Assembly: GCF_026126405.1 (NCBI RefSeq)
Contig: NZ_JAFMTQ010000006.1
Location: 62,001-126,000, forward strand
Source of the DNA: Aureitalea sp. L0-47
GTDB lineage: Bacteria > Bacteroidota > Bacteroidia > Flavobacteriales > Flavobacteriaceae
Direction of reading: 5' to 3'
Length of the DNA: 64,000 nucleotides
Under the pieces are notes generated by a model that had not been told where the DNA came from, did no database searches, and saw only the letters and a list, made by a program, of their open reading frames with translations. Positions 1 to 8,562 of this stretch are shown one piece after another. A program made the position numbers and the translations under genes. The first letter of the stretch is position 1, and each line of letters starts with the position of its first letter.

Positions 1-1176
1 GATACAGTTTCAAACACGCGAGGAATAGGCGCTGCCCGCCGATGGATAAAGTCGGAATTCAACAATATATCCAACGACTGCGGAGGATGTCTTGATGTTT
101 TTTATCAGAAGGACCTGGTAAAAAAAGGTGAGAACAACCGTATTGTAAAAGATGTCTGGGTAGTTAATGTCGCTGCCGTTCAGAAAGGAACAAAATATCC
201 CAATCGGTATATCATCATGAGTGGAGATATCGATTCCAGAGTGAGTAGTCCTACTGATTATACTTCGGATTCACCAGGGGCCAACGACAATGCCACGGGT
301 ATGGCCGGAGCTATTGAGGCAGCAAGGGTTTTATCGAAGTATAAATTTGAAAGTAGTATCGTTTACCTGGGGTTGAGTGGCGAGGAACAGGGCCTTTTTG
401 GCGGAAAGGGATTTGCGAACTACGCCAAAGAGAACGGTTGGGAGATCATAGGGGTATTGAACAACGACATGATCGGCAATATCAAAGGAGTTGACGGCGT
501 TGTTAGCAATGTTGATTTCAGGATCTTTTCAGAACCCGTTCCACCCACAGAAACCGAGCGCCAGCGAAACCGCAGAAGATTCTACGGTGGAGAAGTGGAT
601 GGGATCTCTCGTCAATTGGCACGTTACGTCTACAAAACCACTAAAACCTATATGCCTGAAATGAATCCGATGTTGATCTATAGACTCGATAGGTTTGGCC
701 GCGGTGGGCATCATCGCCCTTTCAACGATGCGGGATTTGCTGGTATCCGAATCATGGAGGCCCATGAGAATTACACCCAGCAGCACCAGGACATCCGCAT
801 GGAAGATGGTATTGAGTACGGAGACAAGCTTAAATTCGTCAACTTTGACTACGCAAAAAAACTAACGGCCGTGAACGCCATCACCATGGCCCGCCTGGCT
901 TCCGCTCCACCTCCACCGGAAGATGTAGCTATAGGAGGCATAGTGGAACCTTCGGCTAAATTCAAATGGAAAAAAGTGGATGGCGCCGTGGGTTACAAGA
1001 TCTACTGGCGTGACACTACCTCGCCTACCTGGGATCACAGCCGCTATGTTGGCGATGTTTCCGAGTACACCCTGGAAGGCATTGTTATTGATAACTATTT
1101 CTTCGGAATTGCTTCGGTAGGTGAAGACGGACACGAAAGCGTGGTAGTATTCCCATCCGGAATCTTCCGCAATTAA
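1..1176 (+). CDS. M28 family zinc peptidase with C-terminal FnIII-like domain, 5'-truncated by the window
   Basis: The reading frame is open from base 1, so the gene begins outside the window. The visible part is the C-terminal 391 residues of a secreted or periplasmic M28-type aminopeptidase. Seen: the PGANDNATG metal-bridging Asp block, the LSGEEQG general-base/zinc Glu pair, an NNDMIG Asp, and a C-terminal His in ENYTQQH. The first zinc-ligand position, normally His in an SGHYDS-like block, reads SGDIDS here, so this ligand is Asp. Residues after about position 300 of the fragment look like a fibronectin type III domain. The next gene starts 12 bp downstream and is another metallopeptidase, so the two probably form an operon. 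Family assignment is firm; substrate is unknown. Confidence 0.9.
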   Translation, partial: DTVSNTRGIGAARRWIKSEFNNISNDCGGCLDVFYQKDLVKKGENNRIVKDVWVVNVAAVQKGTKYPNRYIIMSGDIDSRVSSPTDYTSDSPGANDNATGMAGAIEAARVLSKYKFESSIVYLGLSGEEQGLFGGKGFANYAKENGWEIIGVLNNDMIGNIKGVDGVVSNVDFRIFSEPVPPTETERQRNRRRFYGGEVDGISRQLARYVYKTTKTYMPEMNPMLIYRLDRFGRGGHHRPFNDAGFAGIRIMEAHENYTQQHQDIRMEDGIEYGDKLKFVNFDYAKKLTAVNAITMARLASAPPPPEDVAIGGIVEPSAKFKWKKVDGAVGYKIYWRDTTSPTWDHSRYVGDVSEYTLEGIVIDNYFFGIASVGEDGHESVVVFPSGIFRN

Positions 1177-1188
1177 TAAAACCTAAAC

Positions 1189-2814
1189 ATGAAATACAGA
1201 ATTGTCATACTGCTGTTTCTCGTGACAGTCATGGGATATTCCCAATCGTTCAGTAAACAGGACAGCCTCTTCGGAAGCATTACTCCTGAACGTGGCTGGT
1301 GGGACTTGAAACACTACGAGCTTGAAGTGAGTGTTTTTCCGAAAGAAAGAGAAATTACCGGAACCAATACAATCACCTACACCGTTCTCGATCCAGGCAA
1401 GGTGATGCAATTGGATCTTCAGAAGCCCATGAAACTTTTGAATGCCACGCAGGATGGAGAACCGTTGGATATTCGTTCCGAAGGAATGTTTCATTTCATC
1501 ACCCTGAAAAAGAAACAGAAGAAAGGAAAGACCTACTCCCTATCTGTGCAGTTTTCCGGAAAGCCTCGCGTAGCAAAGAATCCACCCTGGGACGGAGGAT
1601 TTACCTGGTCCCGGGATTCCAGTGACCAACATTTCATAGCAACTTCCAACCAGGGAATTGGCGCCAGTATCTGGTGGCCTAACAAGGACCATCCTTACGA
1701 TGAGCCCGATAATGGAGTGGATCTGGCGATCACGGTTCCTTCGGAACTATCGGCAGTGGGCAACGGCCGATTGGTGGAAATAGTCGATAATGAAGATACC
1801 AGGACCTGGAAATGGAAAGTAGTTAACCCAATTAATAATTATGGGGTAAATGTGAATATCGCAGACTACGTTCGTTTTTCAGAAAAATTCAAGGGGGAAA
1901 AAGGTGAACTGGATCTCGACTACTGGGTATTACGCGAAAGCGAGGAAAAGGCCAACAGGCAATTCTCCCAGGTCAGTATGACCATTGAGGCCTTTGAACA
2001 CTGGTTTGGCCCCTACCCTTTTTACGAAGACAGCTTTAAACTGGTGGAAGTACCCTATCTGGGTATGGAACACCAGAGTAGTGTTACCTATGGAAATCGA
2101 TACAGTAACGGCTACCTCGGTATGGATCTCAGTGGTACAGGCTGGGGGATGAAATTCGATTTTATCATTATACACGAATCGGGGCACGAATGGTTTGCTA
2201 ATAACATCACCAACGACGATGTGTCTGACATTTGGATCCACGAAGGTTTCACGGCCTATTCGGAGAATTTGTATCTCGATTATCACTTCGGAAAAGAGGC
2301 CTCTTCCGCCTATGTAGTAGGAACGAGAAAAAGTATTTCAAACGATCGACCCATTATTGGTATACGTGGTGTTCGGAAACGTGGTAGCGGGGATATGTAT
2401 TATAAAGGTGCGAACATACTGCACACGCTAAGGCAATTGCTGGAAGATGATGAAAAATGGCGAGAGATTCTCCGTGGACTGAACAGTGAATTCAGGCATC
2501 AAACTGTGAGCAGTAAACAAGTGGAGGATTATATTAGCGAGATGTCGGGCATCGATCTCACAGAGTTCTGGCAGCAGTACTTGCGCACTGTGAAAATTCC
2601 GAAGGTGGAATTCAAGATCGTTAATAACGAACTTTCGTTTAGATATACCGATATCATCGAGGAGTTCGATATGCCCGTGATCGCTATTGTAAATGGCAAA
2701 GAACATTGGCTCTTTCCAAAGGACGACTGGAAAGCGGAAGAATTCGACGAAGACATTCGAACTTTTAAGATCAAAAGAGATTTTTACGTAAATTCAGAAG
2801 AAATAAAAGAGTAA
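1189..2814 (+). CDS. M1 family metallopeptidase
   Basis: A 541-residue zinc aminopeptidase-like protein with an N-terminal signal peptide (MKYRIVILLFLVTVMGYSQ). HESGH at residues 329-333 and Glu352 in IHEGF give the M1 motif HExxH-x18-E. The exopeptidase motif, usually GAMEN, appears as GMEHQ around residues 292-296, so N-terminal amine recognition may differ from classical aminopeptidases. It lies 12 bp after the M28 peptidase and 3 bp before a YdeI-like gene, in one likely operon. I infer peptide degradation in the periplasm or outside the cell. It is shorter than classical M1 enzymes and lacks their long C-terminal helical domain. Confidence 0.92.
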   Translation: MKYRIVILLFLVTVMGYSQSFSKQDSLFGSITPERGWWDLKHYELEVSVFPKEREITGTNTITYTVLDPGKVMQLDLQKPMKLLNATQDGEPLDIRSEGMFHFITLKKKQKKGKTYSLSVQFSGKPRVAKNPPWDGGFTWSRDSSDQHFIATSNQGIGASIWWPNKDHPYDEPDNGVDLAITVPSELSAVGNGRLVEIVDNEDTRTWKWKVVNPINNYGVNVNIADYVRFSEKFKGEKGELDLDYWVLRESEEKANRQFSQVSMTIEAFEHWFGPYPFYEDSFKLVEVPYLGMEHQSSVTYGNRYSNGYLGMDLSGTGWGMKFDFIIIHESGHEWFANNITNDDVSDIWIHEGFTAYSENLYLDYHFGKEASSAYVVGTRKSISNDRPIIGIRGVRKRGSGDMYYKGANILHTLRQLLEDDEKWREILRGLNSEFRHQTVSSKQVEDYISEMSGIDLTEFWQQYLRTVKIPKVEFKIVNNELSFRYTDIIEEFDMPVIAIVNGKEHWLFPKDDWKAEEFDEDIRTFKIKRDFYVNSEEIKE

Positions 2815-2817
2815 TTC

Positions 2818-3390
2818 ATGGACGAGCGCCCCGAGCTATATTTCCCAAGGGATGTAGAGTGGCGGGAATGGCTGGAGGAAAATTATGCCAGCTATCCGCA
2901 GGGGGTTCATCTTGTCTTCTACAAACTCGAAAACGGAGTTCCTACCATGCGCTGGGAGGAAGCGGTTAAAGTTGCTATCTGCTTCGGATGGATCGACAGT
3001 ACAGTGAAAAGTTTGGGTAACGGTAAGCGCCGACAGTATTTTTGTCCCAGGAATCCCAGGAGCACATGGAGTAAACTAAATAAGCAATATGTTGAAGAGT
3101 TGGATGCGGCGGGATTGATTCACTCAAGCGGACGTACCATGATCGAACTAGCCAAAGAAACCGGAACCTGGACGGCCAAGGATGACGTAGAGAATCTCGT
3201 CATCCCTGAAGAACTTCAAAAAGCCTTCGACGATAACCCGTTAGCGTTCGAAAACTACACCAATTTCGCCCGGGGTTATAGGAAAAGTTACTTATCCTGG
3301 TTACACAATGCAAAGCGCCCTGAAACACGGTCGAAACGTGTAAAGGAGATCATCGAGCTATGTGAGAAAAATCTGAAGCAACGAATGTAG
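2818..3390 (+). CDS. YdeI/OmpD-associated family protein
   Basis: A 190-residue cytoplasmic protein without a signal peptide. The N-terminal block (PRDVEWREWLEENY, then GVHLVFYK) and the central FGWIDS and FCPRNPRSTWSK segments are characteristic of the YdeI/OmpD-associated family, sometimes called bacteriocin-protection proteins. The C-terminal third (residues about 130-185) is the usual helical YdeI tail with FARGYRKSYLSWL. The molecular function of the family is not established. It begins 3 bp after the M1 peptidase stop codon, so it is probably co-transcribed with it, although a functional link is not obvious. Confidence 0.88.
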   Translation: MDERPELYFPRDVEWREWLEENYASYPQGVHLVFYKLENGVPTMRWEEAVKVAICFGWIDSTVKSLGNGKRRQYFCPRNPRSTWSKLNKQYVEELDAAGLIHSSGRTMIELAKETGTWTAKDDVENLVIPEELQKAFDDNPLAFENYTNFARGYRKSYLSWLHNAKRPETRSKRVKEIIELCEKNLKQRM

Positions 3391-3440
3391 CGTTGTAACA
3401 TTTTAAAAAAAATAGCTACAGATATTCCAAATTCTCACTC

Positions 3441-3620
3441 ATGAAACAGTTGAAATATTCTTTACTACTTATTGGACTAGCAGGCATAGTGGCCGGAGGA
3501 GTTGGTTTTTTCACTAATCCGGACATTACGATCAATCTAATGAGTATCACCTGTGGATCATGTTTGATCTATGGATACTACGACCTTGATAAAAAAGCTA
3601 AATCGGAGCTAAAAGAATAA
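3441..3620 (+). CDS. Small membrane protein, 59 aa
   Basis: A short open frame, ATG at 3441 to TAA at 3620, translating to 59 residues that begin MKQLKYSLLLIGLAGIVAGG. It has two hydrophobic stretches (about residues 6-25 and 32-46) and a charged C-terminal tail (DLDKKAKSELKE), so it looks like a two-helix inner-membrane protein or one with a long signal anchor. It contains two Cys (CGSC) near the second hydrophobic segment. It sits alone between the YdeI-like gene and the amidohydrolase. I do not recognise a family. The clean hydropathy pattern and plausible start make it a likely gene. Confidence 0.6.
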   Translation: MKQLKYSLLLIGLAGIVAGGVGFFTNPDITINLMSITCGSCLIYGYYDLDKKAKSELKE

Positions 3621-3658
3621 TCGAAATTCAGTTGATTCCCGATTTCGGTCAAAATGCG

Positions 3659-3666
3659 TACCTTGG
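3659..3666 (+). promoter_or_regulatory. Candidate -7 box, TACCTTGG
   Basis: The octamer is close to the Bacteroidota -7 consensus TAnnTTTG, with a TTG at 3632-3634 (24 bp spacer, slightly long). Transcription from it would begin downstream of the ATG at 3654, which favours the ATG at 3687 as the translation start of the amidohydrolase. Confidence 0.4.
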
Positions 3667-3686
3667 GATTTGATAAAATTTCAACT

Positions 3687-6600
3687 ATGCATACTCGATT
3701 CCTAGCGCTCGCTTTAGCGTTATTCATCTTCACTCCCCAATACGCTCAGAAAAAAAAGAAAAAAGATAAGGACAAAGAATCTACCACCTGGAATGTAGCC
3801 AGTCCGGGGGACGATTTCAATTACAAAACGCACAAATTCACGACTGACGAAGGTACCTGGATGAACCTGGACGTAAGCCCGGATGGTCAAACCATTGTCT
3901 TCGATCTACTGGGAGACATTTACACTATGCCGATAGGTGGTGGTAAAGCAAAAGCGCTCCAAACCGGAATCCCATACCAATTGCAACCGCGTTTTAGTCC
4001 GGACGGCACAAAGATCTCTTTCACCAGTGACGCAGGTGGAGGTGACAATATCTGGTTGATGAATGCCGATGGTAGCGATGCTAAACAGGTGACAGAAGAG
4101 AAATTCCGACTACTGAATAACGCCTGCTGGTCTGCAGACGGCAATTATCTTATCGCAAGAAAACACTTTACTTCTGAGCGCAGCGCGGGTGCCGGTGAGA
4201 TTTGGCAATACCACGTATCGGGTGGAAAGGGCCTGCAACTCACCAAACGCAAGAACGATCAACAGGACGTAAATGAACCGTTTACCTCCAGCGACGGAAA
4301 GTACCTCTACTATGCAGAAGACATGTATCCGGGTGGTTTTTTCCAATACAACAAAGATCCAAACGACCAGATCTACGCCATTAAGCGCTATGAATTTGAA
4401 ACCGGCAAAACCGTTCAGATCACAGGAGGACCAGGAGGTGCTGCGCGGCCAACTGTTTCGAGAGATGGAAAGCTACTTGCCTTTGTTAAGAGGGTAAGAG
4501 AAAAATCTGTGCTTTTCATCCACAACCTGGAAACCGAAGAGGAGTGGCCGGTCTATGATAAATTAAACAAGGATCAGCAGGAAGCATGGGCTTTGTTTGG
4601 TGTATATCCGAATTTCAACTGGATGCCGAACAACGAAGAAATTGTGTTATGGAGTGGTGGAAAGATCAATCGGATCAACATTAAAACATTAGAAATTAAG
4701 AATATACCGTTTGAGGTAGATGTCGCCATAGACCTCGCTGAAACCGTTCATTTTAAGAGTAAAATAGAGAATGACAACTTCACGGTGAAGGTCATTCGAA
4801 ACGCTGTAACTTCTCCCGACGGACGATTTTTAATATTCAATGCTTTAGGCTATATTTGGTCCAAGGAATTGCCAAATGGCACTCCAAAGAGATTAACAAC
4901 CGGCACCGATTTCGAGTTTGAACCAGTCATCTCCCCAGATGGAAGCAGTATTGTTTACGTCAGCTGGAACGACCTTGAGAAAGGTGCCATTTTTAAATTA
5001 CCCCTCAGCGGCGGGACGCCTGTAAAACTTACTTCTGAAAAGGCCATTTACCGCACCCCCTCCTTCTCACCGGATGGAAATCACATTGTATTCAGAAAAG
5101 AAAACGGAAATACCGATCAGGGATTCAGTTATACCAAAGATCCGGGAATCTTTATCATGAAAGCCAATGGTGCAGATGTTAAGAAGGTGATCAATAAGGG
5201 TGAATACCCGATGTTCAGCGCAGATGGAAAGCGAATCTACCTTCAAACCGGAGGCACTTACTTCGGTAATCTCACCAAGAAACTAATTAGTGTAAACCTC
5301 GATGGAAAAGACGAAAGAGAACATGTATCATCTAAATATGCCAATCGGATCGTTCCAAGCCCCGACAATAAATGGGTAGCCTTTTCGAATTTACACAAGG
5401 TATACATCGCTGCGCTTCCAAACCATGGAAAGTCACTAACGCTCGATCCAAAAACCAATTCGGTACCAGTGCAACAGATCGCAAGAGATGCGGGAATCAA
5501 TATTCACTGGTCTAAAGACAGCAAGAAGGTGATGTGGACCCTGGGTGATGAATATTTCAGCAACAAACTCAATGAAAAATTCGTGTTCCTTCCCGGAGCA
5601 GGTGAAGAACCGGCTAAAATGCCTGAGTCTGGAATAAAGATCGGACTCTCCGCTCCCGTTGATAAACCTTCAGGAAAGATCGCCTTTACAAATGCACGGC
5701 TCATTACAATGGAAAAGGATGTGGTGATGCCTAATGCAACCTTGGTTGTAGAAAACAATAAGATCGTTGCCATGGGACAGATGATCCCCATTCCGGGTGA
5801 TGCCAAGGTGATCGATCTAAGCGGTAAAACCATTATGCCCGGGCTAGTAGATGCCCATGCACATGTTGGTGCATTTCGGTATGGTCTTACACCTCAGCAA
5901 TATTGGCCATTTATGGCGAACCTGGCATTTGGTGTAACCACAGCGCATGACCCTTCGGCGAACACGGAAACAGTTTTTACCCTTTCAGAAATGCAAAAAA
6001 GTGGTGTTCTGGTCGGGCCTCGAATTTATTCGACCGGTATCATTCTGTATGGTGCCGATGGGGATTTTAAAGCAGTGATCGACAACCTGGACGATGCACG
6101 AAGCAGTATCCGAAGGACGAAGGCATTCGGTGCTAAGAGTGTAAAAAGTTATAACCAACCACGCCGTGAGCAGCGTCAGCAAGTTCTAAAGGCCGCACGC
6201 GAAATGGGGATCAATGTGGTACCCGAAGGTGGTTCGCACTTCCTGCACAACCTGACTATGGTGATCGACGGACACACGGGCGTAGAGCACAATATCCCGG
6301 TAGCGCCGGTTTACAAAGACGTACTTGAGGTTTGGGGGAAAAGCGGAACTGGCTACACACCTACCCTGATCGTAAATTACGGCGGATTGAATGGTGAGTA
6401 TTATTACTATGAAAGAGACGACGTGTGGGCCAATGAAAGACTTCAGAAGTTCATGCCTCGAAGAATATTGGACAGTCGTTCAAGGCATCGCACTAAAGTT
6501 CCAATGGAAGAATATGAGAATGGCCACATACTTGTATCTAAAACTGCCAAACAACTTACAGATTCAGGCGTAAAAGTAAATATGGGTGCTCACGGACAAT

Positions 6601-6986
6601 TACAAGGTTTGGGTGCCCACTGGGAAACCTGGATGCTGGCAGCGGGCGGGATGACCAATATGGAAGCCCTGAAAGCAGCTACCATCAATTCGGCTGAATA
6701 TATTGGTGCCGGTGATGACATCGGATCGCTGAAAGTTGGGAAAATGGCCGATCTGATCGTATTATCTGAAAATCCATTGGATGATATTGAAAATACCCAA
6801 ACCGTGGAGATGGTGATGGTGAATGGCCGGCTGTACGATGCTGAAACCATGAACGAAATTGGCACCCGAATTAAAGAACGTGCCCCTTTCTGGTGGGAAC
6901 AAAGCAAATACAACCAGGCATTTCCATGGCATGAAACCACGCACAGTTTCCTCGACGGTGGATGTGGTTGTATGACCAGACATTGA
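3687..6986 (+). CDS. Secreted amidohydrolase with N-terminal TolB-like beta-propeller
   Basis: About 1099 residues. An in-frame ATG exists at 3654, but the start at 3687 opens directly with a signal peptide (MHTRFLALALALFIFTPQYAQ) followed by a Lys/Asp-rich stretch, and a candidate -7 box lies between the two. Residues about 40-640 contain repeated SPDG/SADG blades typical of TolB/WD40-like propellers. Residues about 660-1085 are an amidohydrolase-superfamily domain: the HxH metal motif is His724-Ala-His726 in VDAHAHVG, followed by further metal/active-site His segments (GVEHNI, MGAHGQ) and the terminal KVGKMADLIVL block. Family members may act as imidazolonepropionase-like or peptidase-like hydrolases; substrate unknown. 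Likely periplasmic. Confidence 0.9.
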   Translation: MHTRFLALALALFIFTPQYAQKKKKKDKDKESTTWNVASPGDDFNYKTHKFTTDEGTWMNLDVSPDGQTIVFDLLGDIYTMPIGGGKAKALQTGIPYQLQPRFSPDGTKISFTSDAGGGDNIWLMNADGSDAKQVTEEKFRLLNNACWSADGNYLIARKHFTSERSAGAGEIWQYHVSGGKGLQLTKRKNDQQDVNEPFTSSDGKYLYYAEDMYPGGFFQYNKDPNDQIYAIKRYEFETGKTVQITGGPGGAARPTVSRDGKLLAFVKRVREKSVLFIHNLETEEEWPVYDKLNKDQQEAWALFGVYPNFNWMPNNEEIVLWSGGKINRINIKTLEIKNIPFEVDVAIDLAETVHFKSKIENDNFTVKVIRNAVTSPDGRFLIFNALGYIWSKELPNGTPKRLTTGTDFEFEPVISPDGSSIVYVSWNDLEKGAIFKLPLSGGTPVKLTSEKAIYRTPSFSPDGNHIVFRKENGNTDQGFSYTKDPGIFIMKANGADVKKVINKGEYPMFSADGKRIYLQTGGTYFGNLTKKLISVNLDGKDEREHVSSKYANRIVPSPDNKWVAFSNLHKVYIAALPNHGKSLTLDPKTNSVPVQQIARDAGINIHWSKDSKKVMWTLGDEYFSNKLNEKFVFLPGAGEEPAKMPESGIKIGLSAPVDKPSGKIAFTNARLITMEKDVVMPNATLVVENNKIVAMGQMIPIPGDAKVIDLSGKTIMPGLVDAHAHVGAFRYGLTPQQYWPFMANLAFGVTTAHDPSANTETVFTLSEMQKSGVLVGPRIYSTGIILYGADGDFKAVIDNLDDARSSIRRTKAFGAKSVKSYNQPRREQRQQVLKAAREMGINVVPEGGSHFLHNLTMVIDGHTGVEHNIPVAPVYKDVLEVWGKSGTGYTPTLIVNYGGLNGEYYYYERDDVWANERLQKFMPRRILDSRSRHRTKVPMEEYENGHILVSKTAKQLTDSGVKVNMGAHGQLQGLGAHWETWMLAAGGMTNMEALKAATINSAEYIGAGDDIGSLKVGKMADLIVLSENPLDDIENTQTVEMVMVNGRLYDAETMNEIGTRIKERAPFWWEQSKYNQAFPWHETTHSFLDGGCGCMTRH

Positions 6987-6994
6987 TTTATAAC

Positions 6995-7297
6995 ATGCGC
7001 GCTCGAGCTTACTGGCGATTCTATAGAGAGCTGCTCCCCGTGATAGCTGGGTTTACAATGATCAACATTGCCCTATTTGGATTAATGTGGTCCTACGTAC
7101 TTTGCGTTACCCTGGGAACACTGCTGGGCTATTTGGGATTTGTCTATTTCAAATCGGATCAATTTTATTTCTACCATAACCTGGGACTCACAAAATGGCG
7201 TTTGTTCGAAATGTCCTTTACGATCAACGGAATCGTAGCCCTGGTGGTACTCTCTTGTCTCAAACTTCTATCCTCTTTATTATTTGTCAACATTTAA
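6995..7297 (+). CDS. Small integral membrane protein, putative ABC transporter membrane subunit
   Basis: About 100 residues with three hydrophobic segments (residues about 15-35, 37-53 and 75-98) and a Tyr/Phe-rich loop (DQFYFYHNLGLTKWRLFE). An upstream in-frame start at 6962 would overlap the amidohydrolase gene, so the ATG at 6995, 8 bp after that gene's stop codon, is preferred. Its 3' end overlaps the following ABC ATPase gene by 14 bp, which indicates translational coupling and a shared complex. It is much smaller than a usual ABC-2 permease, so it would have to oligomerise or work with another subunit. Function inferred from context only. Confidence 0.7.
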   Translation: MRARAYWRFYRELLPVIAGFTMINIALFGLMWSYVLCVTLGTLLGYLGFVYFKSDQFYFYHNLGLTKWRLFEMSFTINGIVALVVLSCLKLLSSLLFVNI

Positions 7298-7952
7298 ACT
7301 ACATAATGCATCTAAGAAATTTGGAGGAAGAACTATCATTAATGATGTTTCCTTCGAGTTGAATACCGGGGACATAGTTGGGTTATTTGGAAGAAATGGA
7401 TCTGGGAAATCCACTTTGCTGAAAATGATGTATGGCACGCTGAGAAGTGGAAAGGTTGAGATGTCTTTTAATGCTGAACCAATATCTCCTTCGGAAATCA
7501 TCCCGAGAAAGATCATCGGATATGTGCCCCAATCATCGTTTCTACCAAAAAATGTGCGGGTAAGAGATATTATTCCCGTGTATTTTCCGAAGGGAGAAGA
7601 CCAGGACAAAGTGTTTTACGATGCTGTAATCACTACCATCGCAAACAAGAAAATAGGCGAGCTATCCCACGGCCAACGAAAATACTTTGAGGTTGTACTC
7701 ACTGCCTTGTTACCCCATCCATTCGTGTTTTTAGACGAACCCTTTTCTATGTTAGAACCACTACATAAAAATGAATTGAAAGAGTTCTTCCGGAAGCTAG
7801 CTGTGCGAAAGGGTATTTTAATGACGGATCATTACTACGAAGATGTCCTTGACTGTGCAACCAGTAGTCTTGTGATCAAGGACGGGGTTTCTTACCCTGC
7901 GGACTCGAAGGAAGATTTAAAAGAATTTGAATATATTTCAAAAAACAGATAG
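7284..7952 (+). CDS. ABC transporter ATP-binding protein
   Basis: A 222-residue ATPase. Walker A is GRNGSGKST (36-44), the signature reads LSHGQ (127-131) in place of LSGGQ, and Walker B ends in FLDEP (Asp151-Glu152). Gln and His switch residues are visible (VPQSS; MTDHYYED). The start is TTG at 7284, because the first in-frame ATG lies after Walker A. This start lies inside the 3' end of the preceding small membrane gene. The pair resembles a minimal exporter or lipid/peptide-linked ABC system. The C terminus is short, without an accessory domain. ATPase identity is firm; the transported substrate is unknown. Confidence 0.92.
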   Translation: MSTFKLHNASKKFGGRTIINDVSFELNTGDIVGLFGRNGSGKSTLLKMMYGTLRSGKVEMSFNAEPISPSEIIPRKIIGYVPQSSFLPKNVRVRDIIPVYFPKGEDQDKVFYDAVITTIANKKIGELSHGQRKYFEVVLTALLPHPFVFLDEPFSMLEPLHKNELKEFFRKLAVRKGILMTDHYYEDVLDCATSSLVIKDGVSYPADSKEDLKEFEYISKNR

Positions 7953-8039
7953 ATGTACCTGGCCGAGTTGCACATAGCAGAAGCCTTAGCTTTTAAAAGT
8001 CAATTTTAACCCACAATTTTTCCATTTCAACGAAAAGCG

Positions 8040-8072
8040 TTTAAGAAAGCATTTAAATAATCGTTTCTTAAA
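8040..8072. repeat. Inverted repeat upstream of the BON/LysM gene
   Basis: TTTAAGAAA (8040-8048) and TTTCTTAAA (8064-8072) form a perfect 9-bp inverted repeat with a 15-bp AT-rich centre. It lies 20 bp upstream of the TAACTTTA box, where a dimeric regulator could bind. No T-run follows, so it is not a terminator. Confidence 0.4.
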
Positions 8073-8092
8073 GCATAATGGCTCAAAATTTG

Positions 8093-8100
8093 TAACTTTA
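8093..8100 (+). promoter_or_regulatory. Candidate -7 box, TAACTTTA
   Basis: It matches TAnnTTTG in seven of eight positions if the final A is tolerated, and lies 28 bp before the ATG of the BON/LysM gene. No clear TTG is seen at the usual upstream distance. Confidence 0.4.
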
Positions 8101-8128
8101 TAAGCAGTAACACTAAATTCAAATTAGC

Positions 8129-8506
8129 ATGGTAAAAGCAAAGTATCAGAGCGTTCTCGATTTAGGAGAACAATTAAATATTCAAGATGGCGATGTACAG
8201 ATCGTTGGTAACAAACTGGAAGTTCGCGGGACAGCGGCAAACCAATACCACAAGGACCTCATTTGGGATGAGATCAAAAAAGTAGGTGGTGAAAACCCAG
8301 CCGATATAATGGCTGATATCAAGGTAGCCGACACTTCAGTGTATGCACAACATACCGTTGAAAGTGGAGAATCGCTTAGTAAGATCGCCAAGCATTACTA
8401 TGGTGACCCAATGAAGTACACAGCAATCTTTAACGCAAACAGAAACATTCTGGACAATCCGGATCTAATCCACCCCGGACAGGATTTGGTGATTCCAAAT
8501 CTATAG
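8129..8506 (+). CDS. BON-like/LysM protein similar to the potassium-binding protein Kbp
   Basis: 125 residues, no signal peptide. The N-terminal half (residues about 10-68) resembles a small BON-like alpha/beta domain, and residues 75-123 are a canonical LysM domain (HTVESGESLSKIAKHYYGD, NPDLIHPGQDLVIP). This domain pair and size match the E. coli Kbp/YgaU type, a cytoplasmic potassium-responsive protein; the LysM alone would also suggest peptidoglycan binding. It stands as a single-gene unit: an inverted repeat and -7-like box lie upstream and a strong terminator follows. The LysM call is certain; the Kbp-like role is inference from architecture. Confidence 0.88.
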   Translation: MVKAKYQSVLDLGEQLNIQDGDVQIVGNKLEVRGTAANQYHKDLIWDEIKKVGGENPADIMADIKVADTSVYAQHTVESGESLSKIAKHYYGDPMKYTAIFNANRNILDNPDLIHPGQDLVIPNL

Positions 8507-8530
8507 GTATAACAGAAAGTCTTACTTTTA

Positions 8531-8562
8531 ACTGCCCTGCTTTTTAGTTGGGCAGTTTTTTT
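8531..8562 (+). terminator. Rho-independent terminator after the BON/LysM gene
   Basis: ACTGCCC (8531-8537) pairs with GGGCAGT (8550-8556), followed by seven T residues. The next gene's ATG begins directly after the T-run. Confidence 0.88.

Noticed and set aside
8548-8562. TTG start of the TauE gene five codons upstream of the ATG
   Set aside because: It lies inside the stem and T-run of the preceding terminator, and the ATG at 8563 gives a normal N terminus.
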